A DNA stretch of 64,000 bases from JAICMB01 sp035295125 (GCA_035295125.1 DATGJP010000047.1:62001-126000); one strand, 5' to 3'; positions 1-9,111 are shown, counted from the first letter of the stretch. Notes: generated by a model not told the origin, from the sequence alone. A program made the numbers and translations.

Positions 1-1884
1 GATTTTTTCGGCGTCGGGCATGGTTACGAGCGCAATCTCGAGTCCATGGTGATTCGCGACAGCTCGTTCGGAAGGGCCCGCAACAGTTATTGGCCGATGC
101 CGTTTCGCGGAGCGTGCAAGATCACCATCACGGACGAAGGCAGCCGACCCGTGACGATGTTCTATTATCACGTCGACTGGCAGCGCCATCCATCACTACC
201 GGACGACACGGCCTACTTACATGCCTACTACCGCCAGGAACGCCCCGCCACGAAGGGCAAGAACTACGAGTTCCTGAATATCAAGGGGGCCGGACATTAT
301 GTAGGCACGGTCCTGAACGTCATTCAAGCCGGAATCGGATGGTTCGGAGAAGGCGACGACCTGTTTTACGTAGACGGCGCAAAGCATCCCCAGATTGTCG
401 GTACGGGGACCGAAGATTACATCAACGATGCCTGGGGATTGCGTGTTTCGGGCGGTCCCTGGAGCGGCACGCCGGTGGCGGAAGGCGAACTCGTCGGAGC
501 TCGCCTGACAGGCTACCGCTGGCACATCCCCGACCCGGTGCCGTTTACTAAGTCGATATGGGCCGGCATCGAACACGCAGGCTGGACTTACAATCCGGAT
601 GGGTCGCTTCGGTCCGCATTTGAAGAACGCCCAGACTACTTTTCGAGCGTCGCCTTTTGGTATCAGAATGGTGTCAATGAAGGCTTGCCCGAGCCGCCCT
701 ACGGCGAGGCGCGACTGCCGTTAGGCAACGCCGAGCAGATCGCCGTAGAGGAGTCCCTCTCGGAGGTCACAGCCGTGAAGGGCAAAGCCTCCGTTCAGCG
801 GGAAGTGGATTGGGGCCGAGATCTCCTGTTCTTCGAAGCCCAAGGAACGGGTGCACGCATCAACATTCCCATCGATGTTCGGGAGACGGGGCGGTACGAG
901 ATTCTCAGCCGTATCGCCCAAGCGCCCGATTATGGCGACTACATCGCGCTTGTCGACGATAAACCTGCCAACCTGGATAATCGCCAGGCGCTCACTTCCG
1001 AGATTCCTTTGTCCGGATCGCCGGTCTTTCACGGCTATCTTTCTGAAATCTATGTAGCCATCGATCAACCGCTCGGATGGTTGACGCTTAGCAAAGGACG
1101 CCACATACTCAGCTTCGTATGCGCGGGGAAGGATGGCCGGTCGTCCGGATATAACTTCGGAATCAACGATGTCGTGCTGGAACGCGTGCCGGATGCGGCC
1201 GAACCCCGGGAGGACGCCCTTCCCATCACACCCGGAACTCTTACGGCAAATGGTCGACCGGTGTATCGCGGAGTCGAGTTGCAGGGCTACATGCGGGAGT
1301 TGGGCCGCGCGACACCAGCCAGCCGCCCTGCGATTCTGCGAGCCATTGGCGCCTTTGGCCCGGATGCCGGCGGCGCCGTAAACGATCTGGCTAAGGCGCT
1401 CGGCGACTCCTCGGCCGACGTACGGGTGGCGGCAGCCTGGGCGCTCTCGCAGATGGGAAACGCCGCGGCGCCTGCGGTGTCGGTTCTGGCACGATCTCTT
1501 TCGGACTCTGACCTGCGCGTCCGCAGCCTGTCCGCGGTAGCACTTCGCTCTATTGGACCGAGCGCGGTAAAGGCGATCCCGGAGCTCATGAAAGCGCTCG
1601 ACGACTCTTCCCCTTCCGTCCGTGCCGTGGCGGCCGACGCGTTGGGCAAGCTGGGAGCGGCCTCGGGGCCTGTTGTCGACACTCTCAGCCGTCACCTGGT
1701 GGCGAACAATGAATCAGTAGTGTTCGTGATGCGGAGCCTGGCCACCGCGCTGGGGAACATCGGTCCGGCCGCCGCAAGCGCCCTGCCCGCCCTGGAGCAG
1801 GCGGCGAAGATGCACCGGGTCAGTTGGGCGGCGCAGGAGGCAATTCTGAAGATCAAAGGCGAGCCGATACCGGTCTGGTACTGA
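1..1884 (+). CDS. GH172 (DUF2961) glycoside hydrolase with HEAT repeats, 5'-truncated
   Basis: The reading frame is open from base 1, so the N-terminus lies outside the window; the first ATG at 46 is probably internal. The opening residues DFFGVGHG and YWPMPF and the later block GTGTEDYI (around window residues 134-141) are typical of DUF2961/GH172, a family that includes difructose-dianhydride and arabinofuranose-cleaving enzymes. The Glu of GTGTED is a candidate catalytic residue. From about residue 435 to the end there are four to five HEAT-like helical repeats (DSSADVRVAAAWALSQMG, DSDLRVRSLSAVALRSIG), an unusual appendage that could bind a partner. A beta-rich region between the two parts may bind sugar. 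The exact substrate cannot be told from sequence. Confidence 0.8.
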   Translation, partial: DFFGVGHGYERNLESMVIRDSSFGRARNSYWPMPFRGACKITITDEGSRPVTMFYYHVDWQRHPSLPDDTAYLHAYYRQERPATKGKNYEFLNIKGAGHYVGTVLNVIQAGIGWFGEGDDLFYVDGAKHPQIVGTGTEDYINDAWGLRVSGGPWSGTPVAEGELVGARLTGYRWHIPDPVPFTKSIWAGIEHAGWTYNPDGSLRSAFEERPDYFSSVAFWYQNGVNEGLPEPPYGEARLPLGNAEQIAVEESLSEVTAVKGKASVQREVDWGRDLLFFEAQGTGARINIPIDVRETGRYEILSRIAQAPDYGDYIALVDDKPANLDNRQALTSEIPLSGSPVFHGYLSEIYVAIDQPLGWLTLSKGRHILSFVCAGKDGRSSGYNFGINDVVLERVPDAAEPREDALPITPGTLTANGRPVYRGVELQGYMRELGRATPASRPAILRAIGAFGPDAGGAVNDLAKALGDSSADVRVAAAWALSQMGNAAAPAVSVLARSLSDSDLRVRSLSAVALRSIGPSAVKAIPELMKALDDSSPSVRAVAADALGKLGAASGPVVDTLSRHLVANNESVVFVMRSLATALGNIGPAAASALPALEQAAKMHRVSWAAQEAILKIKGEPIPVWY

Positions 1885-2034
1885 GTTCCCGGATCGGCAT
1901 TTCTGTCGGGCAGGTCACGATTCTGCAACGTTCTCGTTTCTCGAGTCACATAGGTTCAATCGACGTTATGGCGAATAGCGATCGTCTGCGAAATATTTCC
2001 AGCCTGATCGCTTTTAGTGATAGAGGAGTGCATC

Positions 2035-4296
2035 TTGAAAACGATCAATTGGAGACTTCTGAACTTGTTTCTGGTGGGAGTGTGTTTCCTGCCAGCGGCA
2101 TTGAGGGTTCATCCGTCACTCAGGGCCGCAGCGGCCACGGGACAGGGCGGAGGACCGTCTTCATCGCAGCCCCTGGCCCTTACCCAGGATAATTCGCGGC
2201 TCATCGTCGCTAACCCCGATAACAACACCGTCAGTATTTTTGTAGTCGAGAACGATCAAAACTACAAAATGGCGGAGGTGGAGGTCGGCAAGGAGCCTAA
2301 CGGCGTCGCTTTCAGCAGCGATGGCACCGGCGCGTACGTCGCCAACACAGCCGATGGCACCGTGTCGGTTTTGAAGCTGAACGGCAGCGTCTGGAGCGTT
2401 GCCGGCACGATCCCGGTCGGAACAGAGCCGTATGGGATTGTGATGAGCCAGAGCGGCCAAAAACTGTATGTCAGCAACGCAAGGTCGAACACGGTTTCCG
2501 TGATCGATACAGGCTCGAATACCGTGACGTCGACGATTAGCGGCGTCGGTCCGGAACCCCGCGGCATGGCGGTTACGGCCGGCGCGAGCGACGGCGATCA
2601 GACGTTATATGTTACGAATTTCCTGGCGCTGCCGGCTAACTCAACCGCGCTCGACGGCTCCGACAATGCGAAAGTTGGCTACGTAACTGCCATCTCCGTG
2701 GCTTACGACACAGTCATCGGCCAGGTGACATTGAATCCCGTTGCCGATAGCGGCTTCAAAGCGGCTGGTGATGCCCTGAAACACGTGGCGCCTCCGGCAA
2801 CACCCGTCGCGACGGACTTTACGTTCACCACCGGCGCTTATCCGAACCAGTTGAACGCCATTGCCGTACACAACAACTTTGCGTACGTACCGAACACGGC
2901 GGCGTCGCCCAATGGCCCGGTTCGCTTCAACGTGAACGTGCAAAGCCTGGTGAACGTAATCGACCTTACGTCGAACCAGGATGCGGGCCAGACCATCAAC
3001 ATTCAGCAGGCTGTGGCGGCACAAAGCAACCCGCAGAAGCTTTTCTTCACGAATCCGTGGGCCATCGCTTTCAAGCACAACGCCGATGAAGGTTTTGTTG
3101 TCAGCGCGGCCAGCGACGTTGTGGCGAAGCTATCCGTGGATCCGAATTCGGGCGCCCCGACAGTGCAGATGAACCCGGCGGACTCCAGCAAGGTCCTGGA
3201 GGTCCATGTAGGTCAGAACCCTCGCGGCATCGTCATCAGCTCCGACGATTCGCGGGCCTATGTCATGAATTACATTTCCCGCGACGTTTCCGTGATTGAC
3301 CTGACCCAGGCTCCTGAGGTCGAGATAGCGCGCATGGAGTCCGCCAATCTGCCGGAACCTGGAACGCTCGACGAGAAAGTTCAGATTGGCAAGGCGCTGT
3401 TTAACACGTCGGTGGGTGAGTTTGACCCGGCAGGACCCGGCCAACCTGCCATCACAGGACGGATGTCCAATAACGGCTGGGGCGCCTGCGCGTCGTGTCA
3501 TCCCTTCGGGTTGAGCGATAACGTGGTGTGGATCTTCGCCTCCGGCCCACGCCGGACAGTACCTTTGCACGCGACGTTTGCTTCGGGCGATCCCAACACC
3601 CAAAGGGCCTTGAACTGGTCGGCCATTTTCGACCAGGTTGCGGATTTCGAGGGGAACATACGGAACGTTTCCGGCGGCTTGGGGATTTTCGTGGCCAACG
3701 ATGGCATTACGCCGTCGGCATTGCCTGCGGCGTTTACAGATCTATCCGGAATCCCGCAGCTCACAGTCCACGGCGTCGGTGGCTGGGATGCCATCAAAGC
3801 CTACATACAGAGCGGCATTCGAGCCCCCATTTCTCCGGCATCGAAAACCGATCCGGACGTGGTAGCCGGGAGCCTGATCTTCCAGCAGGCGAACTGTGGT
3901 TCATGCCATGGAAGCTCGCAATTCACCAGCAGCCGGGTAACATTTAAAGCCCCGCCGCCGTCGGGCACCATCGTGAACACCGAGATCGCGGCTCAATTGA
4001 TGAAGGTGGGCACCTTCGACCCGACCGCCGCGAACGAAGTGCGCGCGACCGCCGCAGCACCGCTGGGTGCGGACGGCTTCAACCCGCCGCCGCTGCTTTC
4101 GCTATTCGCGTTCCCGCAGACCTTCTTCCATAACGGCAGCGCCACATCGCTGGACCAGGTGCTTCAGAATGTGACGCACCGATCGGCGGGCACAAGCGGC
4201 GCCGACACGCTGACCGATGCCAACGCACGCGCGCAACTCATTAAATTTTTGCTGTCGATTGATGCATCGACGCCGCCGCCGGTGAATCCTTATTAG
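2035..4296 (+). CDS. YVTN beta-propeller protein with two c-type heme sites
   Basis: Secreted protein of about 753 residues. The TTG at 2035 is chosen because AGAGGAG lies six bases upstream and a signal-peptide-like stretch (WRLLNLFLVGVCFLPAA) follows; a GTG at 2017 is in frame but has no ribosome site. Residues ~40-440 hold YVTN-type repeats such as NTVSVIDTGSNTV and VSVIDLTQ, which fold as a beta-propeller. The C-terminal part has GKALFNTSVGEFD and two C-x-x-C-H heme motifs, CASCH near residue 485 and CGSCH near 621, as in di-heme cytochrome c peroxidase/MauG-like proteins. Likely a periplasmic electron-transfer or oxidase protein. Substrate unknown. Confidence 0.85.
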   Translation: MKTINWRLLNLFLVGVCFLPAALRVHPSLRAAAATGQGGGPSSSQPLALTQDNSRLIVANPDNNTVSIFVVENDQNYKMAEVEVGKEPNGVAFSSDGTGAYVANTADGTVSVLKLNGSVWSVAGTIPVGTEPYGIVMSQSGQKLYVSNARSNTVSVIDTGSNTVTSTISGVGPEPRGMAVTAGASDGDQTLYVTNFLALPANSTALDGSDNAKVGYVTAISVAYDTVIGQVTLNPVADSGFKAAGDALKHVAPPATPVATDFTFTTGAYPNQLNAIAVHNNFAYVPNTAASPNGPVRFNVNVQSLVNVIDLTSNQDAGQTINIQQAVAAQSNPQKLFFTNPWAIAFKHNADEGFVVSAASDVVAKLSVDPNSGAPTVQMNPADSSKVLEVHVGQNPRGIVISSDDSRAYVMNYISRDVSVIDLTQAPEVEIARMESANLPEPGTLDEKVQIGKALFNTSVGEFDPAGPGQPAITGRMSNNGWGACASCHPFGLSDNVVWIFASGPRRTVPLHATFASGDPNTQRALNWSAIFDQVADFEGNIRNVSGGLGIFVANDGITPSALPAAFTDLSGIPQLTVHGVGGWDAIKAYIQSGIRAPISPASKTDPDVVAGSLIFQQANCGSCHGSSQFTSSRVTFKAPPPSGTIVNTEIAAQLMKVGTFDPTAANEVRATAAAPLGADGFNPPPLLSLFAFPQTFFHNGSATSLDQVLQNVTHRSAGTSGADTLTDANARAQLIKFLLSIDASTPPPVNPY

Positions 4297-4305
4297 GAGC
4301 AGGGT

Positions 4306-4473
4306 CTAGAGGTGAAGCAGCAGCGTACATCCGCACACGGCGATGACTATTGCCATGCAAAATGCGATCACATTGCCGAAGGTGGAGGCGCGTCCGGGAA
4401 TGGGATCACCGCACTTGAAACATACCGTTTCGTGCTTAGCGATGATCCCGTCACAGGACTTGCATCTGGACAT
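4306..4473 (-). CDS. Small zinc-ribbon membrane protein
   Basis: 55-residue protein starting MSRCKSC. It has two C-x-x-C knuckles (CKSC and CFKC, 17 residues apart) that can bind one zinc, then a single hydrophobic segment of about 20 residues at the C-terminus (VIAFCMAIVIAVCGCTLLL). The frame is open further upstream to 4614, but that extension would overlap the start of the next gene on the other strand and looks non-coding, so the ATG at 4473 is preferred. Function unknown; a small membrane-anchored zinc-ribbon protein is all that can be said. Confidence 0.6.
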   Translation of the reverse strand: MSRCKSCDGIIAKHETVCFKCGDPIPGRASTFGNVIAFCMAIVIAVCGCTLLLHL

Positions 4474-4604
4474 ACCTGATTGAACCTCGGTGAGAGGGCC
4501 CCCGTCTATGACCCGTATGTACCGATTGTGTCTCGGTCTTTTATCGGAGTACGGGATTGCATCGGGTACCGTCTCACCTTTTATAATTTCGTGGAGGGAT
4601 AAAT

Positions 4605-5330
4605 ATGTCAGCAATGCCGATGCCGGTACTGGACGTGCGCACCATTTACACCGTGGCCAGTGTCCCGATCCGGGTGTTGGGAAGCGGGCCGACGTTTTTC
4701 TTTGAAGCCGGCATGGCTGTAGATGCCGACGGGTCGCCGCACGCGTACCATCCGGAAAAAGGGAAGGGACTCGATAACCTTGGCAACGCCGGGCACGCGG
4801 GCAACTGGTACGGTGTGGTCACGGATACCGGTAAGGCGAATGGCACGCCTATTGTGCAGGGACCCAAGGACCCAGCGCCGGGGTTTTATGTTTCGCCGAC
4901 GGCGCTCCAGAATCGGCACCTGGCGCGCACGGATCCGCGGCGGTACGTGGATTCCGCCACGATTCCCTACATTAGTTTGCCAGGGCATAGCGAGGTGCTC
5001 AAAGCGCGTCTCGGGGATGTGGCCATGGTGATTAATGGGCACAACGGGCGGAAATCGGCTGCAATTTACGCGGATGTGGGACCGCGCAAGAAGATTGGAG
5101 AAGGATCGATTGCGCTGGCACATGCGCTGGGGTTGAATGAAAGCGCGCGGAACGGCGGAACGGGGCACAAGATCATCGTCTATATTGTTTTCCCTCATTC
5201 GGGGAATGGCAGCCCGATGGAGTTGGCAGCGATACAGTCGACGGCGAAGCGGTTGTTCGACGTTTGGGGAGGGATGCGGCAGGTAGCGTCGCTGTTTCCG
5301 GAGTTCCCCAATTTGAAGACGATTCCGTAG
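4605..5330 (+). CDS. GH75 chitosanase-like protein
   Basis: 241 residues with a good ribosome site (GGAGGG) upstream of the ATG. The central block GMAVDADGSPHAYHPE and the later block ADVGPRKKIGEGSIALA resemble the glycoside hydrolase family 75 (chitosanase) core, whose catalytic Asp and Glu lie in the latter region; the Asp of ADVG and the Glu of GEGS are the candidates here. GH75 enzymes cleave the beta-1,4 bonds of chitosan. No clear signal peptide is visible, so localisation is uncertain. It is a single gene facing away from the small zinc-ribbon gene. The family call is from motif memory; a profile search would settle it. Confidence 0.65.
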   Translation: MSAMPMPVLDVRTIYTVASVPIRVLGSGPTFFFEAGMAVDADGSPHAYHPEKGKGLDNLGNAGHAGNWYGVVTDTGKANGTPIVQGPKDPAPGFYVSPTALQNRHLARTDPRRYVDSATIPYISLPGHSEVLKARLGDVAMVINGHNGRKSAAIYADVGPRKKIGEGSIALAHALGLNESARNGGTGHKIIVYIVFPHSGNGSPMELAAIQSTAKRLFDVWGGMRQVASLFPEFPNLKTIP

Positions 5331-5481
5331 AAAATGAAGCCGGAGCCTGCGAGCGCGACACAGTCGAAACAAGCCAGTACCGCCGGCTTTAGCAGGCATA
5401 TGGGCAGCGTGAAGGCCAATATCACTTATTTTCTCTGACCGACCAGGCAGCCCGTGGCAGAAGTCTTTGAGAGCGGCATGC

Positions 5482-5581
5482 GCAGGCGAAACCGCCTGCC
5501 CGAGTCCGGATGCCTGTGATGTTCAGGGCCGCGGACGGCGGGTTAACAACCCGCCGCAGGCTAACAGCCTGCATCACAGGC
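5482..5581. repeat. Nested palindromes in a 384-bp intergenic gap
   Basis: The gap 5331-5714 holds no convincing gene. It carries four perfect inverted repeats: GCAGGCG/CGCCTGC at 5482-5499; an outer pair GCCTGTGATG at 5512-5521 with CATCACAGGC at 5572-5581; and inside that pair CGGCGGGTT/AACCCGCCG at 5536-5556 and GCAGGCT/AGCCTGC at 5556-5572. The outer stem closing two inner hairpins would give a three-way-junction fold in RNA or a cruciform in DNA. The arms are related to the shorter palindromes found elsewhere in this window. Confidence 0.75.
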
Positions 5582-5714
5582 TCAATCAAACTCGCCGTTT
5601 CCCGAAAACTGAGTGAAATTGGCCTGAAAGCTGCGCTGCCACAGCGTTCTCTCTAGAGTGGGTTGAGGTGTATGCCCTATTTGTGCGTTGCAGTGCAAAC
5701 GGCAGAATTTAAAT

Positions 5715-7109
5715 GTGAAGATCCGTCTCGTTGTGCTCGGCTTGTTGTGTGTCGGCAGTCTTTGCGCCCAGCGCAAATTCAGCTTTCAAGACGCCTGCTT
5801 CAAGAATCCGTCGCTTCCCTACTGTCCCAATGCCGACTTCTGGTCCAAGCGGCCGACGTCTAAATCCAAAGATGCCGCGGGTGGGACTTCCGGGACCGCA
5901 ACGGGTTACTCACCCGCACCTCCCGAGAGCGTGACGCCCTCGCTGATCGTTGTCGGAGGCGTGGACTGGCGGTTTGCGGATCCGTCCGCCGATGCGCTCG
6001 TGGGGTTCCGCAGCGCCGGGCTTTCCGCGTCACCCCTGGGACGTGGCCTGGTCACAGCGCTCGCCTCATCGCAGGGTCTCGGCGACGCAGACGTCAAGCG
6101 TGTTTTCGAGGTGTTCTCCGGCGCGGAACAAGTGGTGTTATCCATCCACGACGAGCGGGTCCTGTTTTTCGTTTCCGGGCGGGCCGCCGATTCCGCGCTC
6201 CCCACCCTCGATCAGGGATGGAAAGCCGCGCCGCTCGTCGGGAACGCTATGCTGATCGGTCCCGCAGACGCGGTGGACCAGGCGTTGCAGCGGATCTCGA
6301 CGGAAGGCGCACCGGGTGAGTTGACCCGGATGGCCGCCGAATGGCAAAGCCGCGGCGATGTCTGGGGCGTGGGCGCGGTGAAGCTGGCAGGTGCCGATGC
6401 CGTTGCCGCCGGCGTGAAGCGGTTTTCGATGACGGCATCGCTGGGGGATCGACTCAGTGTCGAAACCTCGTTCGAATTCGATGGAGCGCCCGACGCGCGT
6501 ACCTTTGGACCGTGGCTCAAAACTCTGGGTGAGTCGAACATCGATGGCAATGCGGTCCACGTGAAAACCAGCCTTAGCGCAGACGATGCGGCGCAGTGGT
6601 GCAGCCAGGTTGCTACGACGCCCCTGGGACAACGTTTCGGGGTACTGGTCAAATCGGCACGTTTTCTTCCGGTTCGCTCAGTAGCGCCGCGGACCAAGCC
6701 GATGATTTATGGATTGGATGACGGGCCGCAGGAAGTGAAACAATCCTTCCCGGCAGCACCGCCCGCGCGACCTCAATCGCTGAGCGATTTGTCGGGCGAG
6801 TGGCTTTTTACCCACCAGCAGGGACGCTTTCAGGGCACGGTCATTATGAGTCAAACGGGATCCGTGATCACGGGCACATGGCACACGGGCGCCGGCAAAT
6901 CGGAAGCGGATACGCGGATCGCGGGCCGGCTCGATGGAAACGTCCTGACGTTTACGAGGTTTGTCGGCAGCAACCAGACGTTCGTAATGACGATTTCCGC
7001 CGACGGCAAGCGGCTCGACGGGTTTGGCGATGGCTTTTTTCTCAATCACACGAACCTGAACATGCAGCGCGGCGCCGGCAATTATTCGTCGGCGAATACA
7101 GGGAAGTAG
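5715..7109 (+). CDS. Secreted protein of unknown function with C-terminal lipocalin-like domain
   Basis: 464 residues from a GTG at 5715, selected because it places a clean signal peptide (KIRLVVLGLLCVGSLCAQ) at the N-terminus; a TTG at 5688 is an in-frame alternative. Residues ~70-330 form an unrecognised domain with segments such as SLIVVGGVDWRFADP and AEQVVLSIHDERVLFFVSG. This kind of two-part hydrophobic beta pattern is often seen in acidobacterial secreted proteins, but I recognise no family. The last ~100 residues (LSGEWLF, GSVITGTWHTG, DGNVLTFTRF) look like a small beta-barrel. It is followed 16 bases later by another secreted lipocalin-like gene, so the two may be co-transcribed. Confidence 0.75.
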   Translation: MKIRLVVLGLLCVGSLCAQRKFSFQDACFKNPSLPYCPNADFWSKRPTSKSKDAAGGTSGTATGYSPAPPESVTPSLIVVGGVDWRFADPSADALVGFRSAGLSASPLGRGLVTALASSQGLGDADVKRVFEVFSGAEQVVLSIHDERVLFFVSGRAADSALPTLDQGWKAAPLVGNAMLIGPADAVDQALQRISTEGAPGELTRMAAEWQSRGDVWGVGAVKLAGADAVAAGVKRFSMTASLGDRLSVETSFEFDGAPDARTFGPWLKTLGESNIDGNAVHVKTSLSADDAAQWCSQVATTPLGQRFGVLVKSARFLPVRSVAPRTKPMIYGLDDGPQEVKQSFPAAPPARPQSLSDLSGEWLFTHQQGRFQGTVIMSQTGSVITGTWHTGAGKSEADTRIAGRLDGNVLTFTRFVGSNQTFVMTISADGKRLDGFGDGFFLNHTNLNMQRGAGNYSSANTGK

Positions 7110-7125
7110 TGTCTGCAGTAAAATA

Positions 7126-7572
7126 GTGCGGTTGCTCGTGAGACACATAATTCTTGGGAGTTTCATCGCAATTGCACAGGCGCAATCGCCGGACGCGTTT
7201 ACGGGAACGTGGAAGTTAAACGCTCAGAAGTCCAGCTATATTGCGAAAGAGGACCAGTACAAGGACGGCATCCGGACCTATATCCCGACAAAGGACGGCC
7301 AACGGGTTACGTACAGGATGACTCGCAGCGATGGCAAGGAAACCAAAGGCGAGTACGCGGTGCGATGCAGCGGCACGCGTTGCACCTCGAAGGTTGCAAG
7401 TTGGACGCGGAAGTCGGATAGCAGCGTGGAAGGTGAGACGCTGGTCGACGGCAAGGTCTTGCAGAAATTCACTCGGGCTGTGAGCGGCGACGGCAAGACG
7501 TTGACAACGACGTTTTTCGACCCGAAGACGGGGGCGCAGACGTCGGTGCAGGTTTGGGAGAAGCAGCCCTAA
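7126..7572 (+). CDS. Secreted lipocalin-like small protein
   Basis: 148 residues beginning at a GTG; a second in-frame GTG at 7138 is also possible. A short signal peptide (IILGSFIAIAQAQS) is followed by a sequence typical of acidobacterial lipocalin-like proteins: DAFTGTWKLNAQKSSY near the start and GDGKTLTTTFFDPKTG near the end. One cysteine pair (CSGTRC) could form a disulfide. It lies 16 bases after the preceding secreted gene. The function is unknown; such barrels usually bind small ligands. Confidence 0.75.
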   Translation: MRLLVRHIILGSFIAIAQAQSPDAFTGTWKLNAQKSSYIAKEDQYKDGIRTYIPTKDGQRVTYRMTRSDGKETKGEYAVRCSGTRCTSKVASWTRKSDSSVEGETLVDGKVLQKFTRAVSGDGKTLTTTFFDPKTGAQTSVQVWEKQP

Positions 7573-7618
7573 CGCCCGGACGGTGAATGCGCGGGCGTGG
7601 TGGCATAGGCTCTTTCGC

Positions 7619-7672
7619 CTGCGCATTCTCGCTTAATTCCAAAGGCAGGCTGAAAGGCCTGCTTCACGCTCC
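7619..7672. repeat. Composite palindromic repeat, copy E1
   Basis: The 186-bp gap before the DUF3179 gene contains a stretch reading CTCGCTTAATTCCAAAG followed by GCAGGC (7645-7650), a six-base loop and GCCTGC (7657-7662). The same order of words (CTCGCTTAA, TCCAAAG, GCAGGCTG) is seen near 9141 and, in part, near 10015 and 52850. It is a dispersed repeat, not a terminator with a T-run. Confidence 0.6.
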
Positions 7673-7758
7673 AGACGGGAGCACCCTTCACTGGTAGTGC
7701 TTTTCTGGTATTGCTTGCGCCGCGCGGGCGGCGTATTCTGCGATCTGCGTCTTTCGAT

Positions 7759-8934
7759 ATGCGCAAAATCGCCGGCCTGCTGCTGATCGCCTCGCTTGTC
7801 CTCGCCCTATTCTTTCTGATCTATCCGATGTACGTCATCCGGCCGTTTCGGCACCAGGAGGTGACGGAACTCGCCGTCTCGCTGTGGATGTTGCGTTTCA
7901 GGCCTCTCGTGATGGTGCTGTGCGTTGTCGCGGGAGCCGCTGCCACCTTGCAACTTCGTCGTGTAATGCCGGTGATCGGGCTGGCTCTGATCGTTGCGGC
8001 GGCGGTCCTGTCGCGGATCAACGTCTTTGAGAAGATGTTTTATCCCATGGGCAAGCCGTCGGTGGAGGCCGCTCAACAGTCGAAGCTCGATGGGCGCGAG
8101 ATGGTGATTGCCGTTAACGTCGGCGGCGAGGCACGCGCGTACCCGATCCGCATCATCTCCTACCATCACATTGCGAATGACACGGTCGGCGGCGTTCCGA
8201 TCGTGGCAACCTATTGAACGCTCTGTCACACCGGTCTGGTGTGGGGGCGCGAGGTGGATGGAGTGAAGCTCACGTTCCACCTGGCGGGAATTAATAATCA
8301 GAATTTCCTCATGCGGGATGAGGAGACTGGGACATACTGGCAGCAGATTACGGGCGTGGCCGTATCGGGTTCCATGGCAGGAAAGAAACTGAAGTTGATT
8401 CCTGCCGATGAGCTGACCTTCGCACTTTGGAGGAACGAACAGCCGCACGGAACTGTGCTCAAGGATGTTCCCGCTTACGCGGCGGATTATTCGCCGAGGG
8501 ATTGGGACGTCAAGATGCGGCGTGCGCGAACCGTGCTCAGTTATGCGCGGCCGGGGCTGGCAGCGCGCGACGTGATGTTGGGCGTCTCGGCGTTCGGAGC
8601 CACGCGAGCGTTTCCTTATGAAGACGTTCTGAAGCAGAAGCTGGTGAACGATCACGTTGGGACCGAGCCGGTGGTGCTGGTTGTAGGTCCGGACAACGTA
8701 TCGGTACGGGTGTTTCGATCGCGCGTTCCAGGCGCCTCCGGGACGCCGGAGTTCTATCGCACACCGGACGGCGCGATGCTCGAAGACACCACGGGCAGCC
8801 GCTGGAATTTCGAAGGCTGTGCATTTGAAGGCAAGCTTAAGGGAACCTGTCTGGAGCGCGTCGAGGCGATCAAGGATTATTGGTTCGATTGGCGGCATTA
8901 CAACGCGAGCACGACCGTGTACGGCAGGCAGTAA
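7759..8934 (+). CDS. DUF3179 membrane-anchored protein, candidate selenoprotein (in-frame TGA at 8215-8217)
   Basis: One continuous frame of 391 codons interrupted by a single TGA at codon 153. The N-terminus (from ATG 7759) has two or three hydrophobic segments (LLLIASLVLALFFLIYPMYV; VMVLCVVAGAAATLQL; VIGLALIVAAAVL). The soluble DUF3179 domain follows: VNVGGEARAYPIRI, HHIANDTVGGVPIVATY, then TGA, then TLCHTGLVWGREVDG, AGINNQNFLMRDEETGTYW. In DUF3179 proteins the residue after the Y is normally the first Cys of a C-x-L-C motif, so the TGA exactly replaces Cys and gives U-x-L-C. No other stop or frame change is present on either side. A hairpin starts right after the TGA (separate entry). The alternative is a nonsense pseudogene or a base error (TGC to TGA). 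Confidence 0.75.
8218..8251 (+). promoter_or_regulatory. Candidate bacterial SECIS hairpin after the in-frame TGA
   Basis: CACACC at 8227-8232 pairs perfectly with GGTGTG at 8238-8243 around a GGTCT loop at 8233-8237. The stem extends outward through wobble and Watson-Crick pairs to CGC (8219-8221) with GCG (8249-8251), with two single mismatches. The loop begins 16 bases after the TGA and has G in its first two positions, which fits the published bacterial SECIS pattern (apical loop about 16-37 bases after the UGA, G at loop position 1 or 2). As recalled, the apical loop of the E. coli fdhF SECIS also contains GGUCU. Inference by eye, not a computed fold. Confidence 0.6.
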
Positions 8935-9111
8935 CAGACTGGTTGAGCCGGTTGGCCTTCCAGCGGCTCGATCCCACGAAGGTCGGAGTGTGGTGCGCGA
9001 GCCAGGGATCGCGAGGGTCGCTTTGTCGCTGTTGAGACGTTTGTGGCATCTCCAATCGGAATGAGCAGGTGTTGCAGGCGGGGCCGCTTCGCTGATGGAG
9101 CCTAGGATAAG

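Noticed and set aside
721..1695. Long minus-strand frame under the GH172 gene
   Set aside because: Shadow of the coding strand with Arg-rich low-complexity translation; typical of GC-rich genomes.
7711..8217. DUF3179 gene as two separate genes (7711-8217 and 8239-8934)
   Set aside because: Both halves are in the same frame, the DUF3179 domain continues across the TGA, and the second half has no plausible start or ribosome site.
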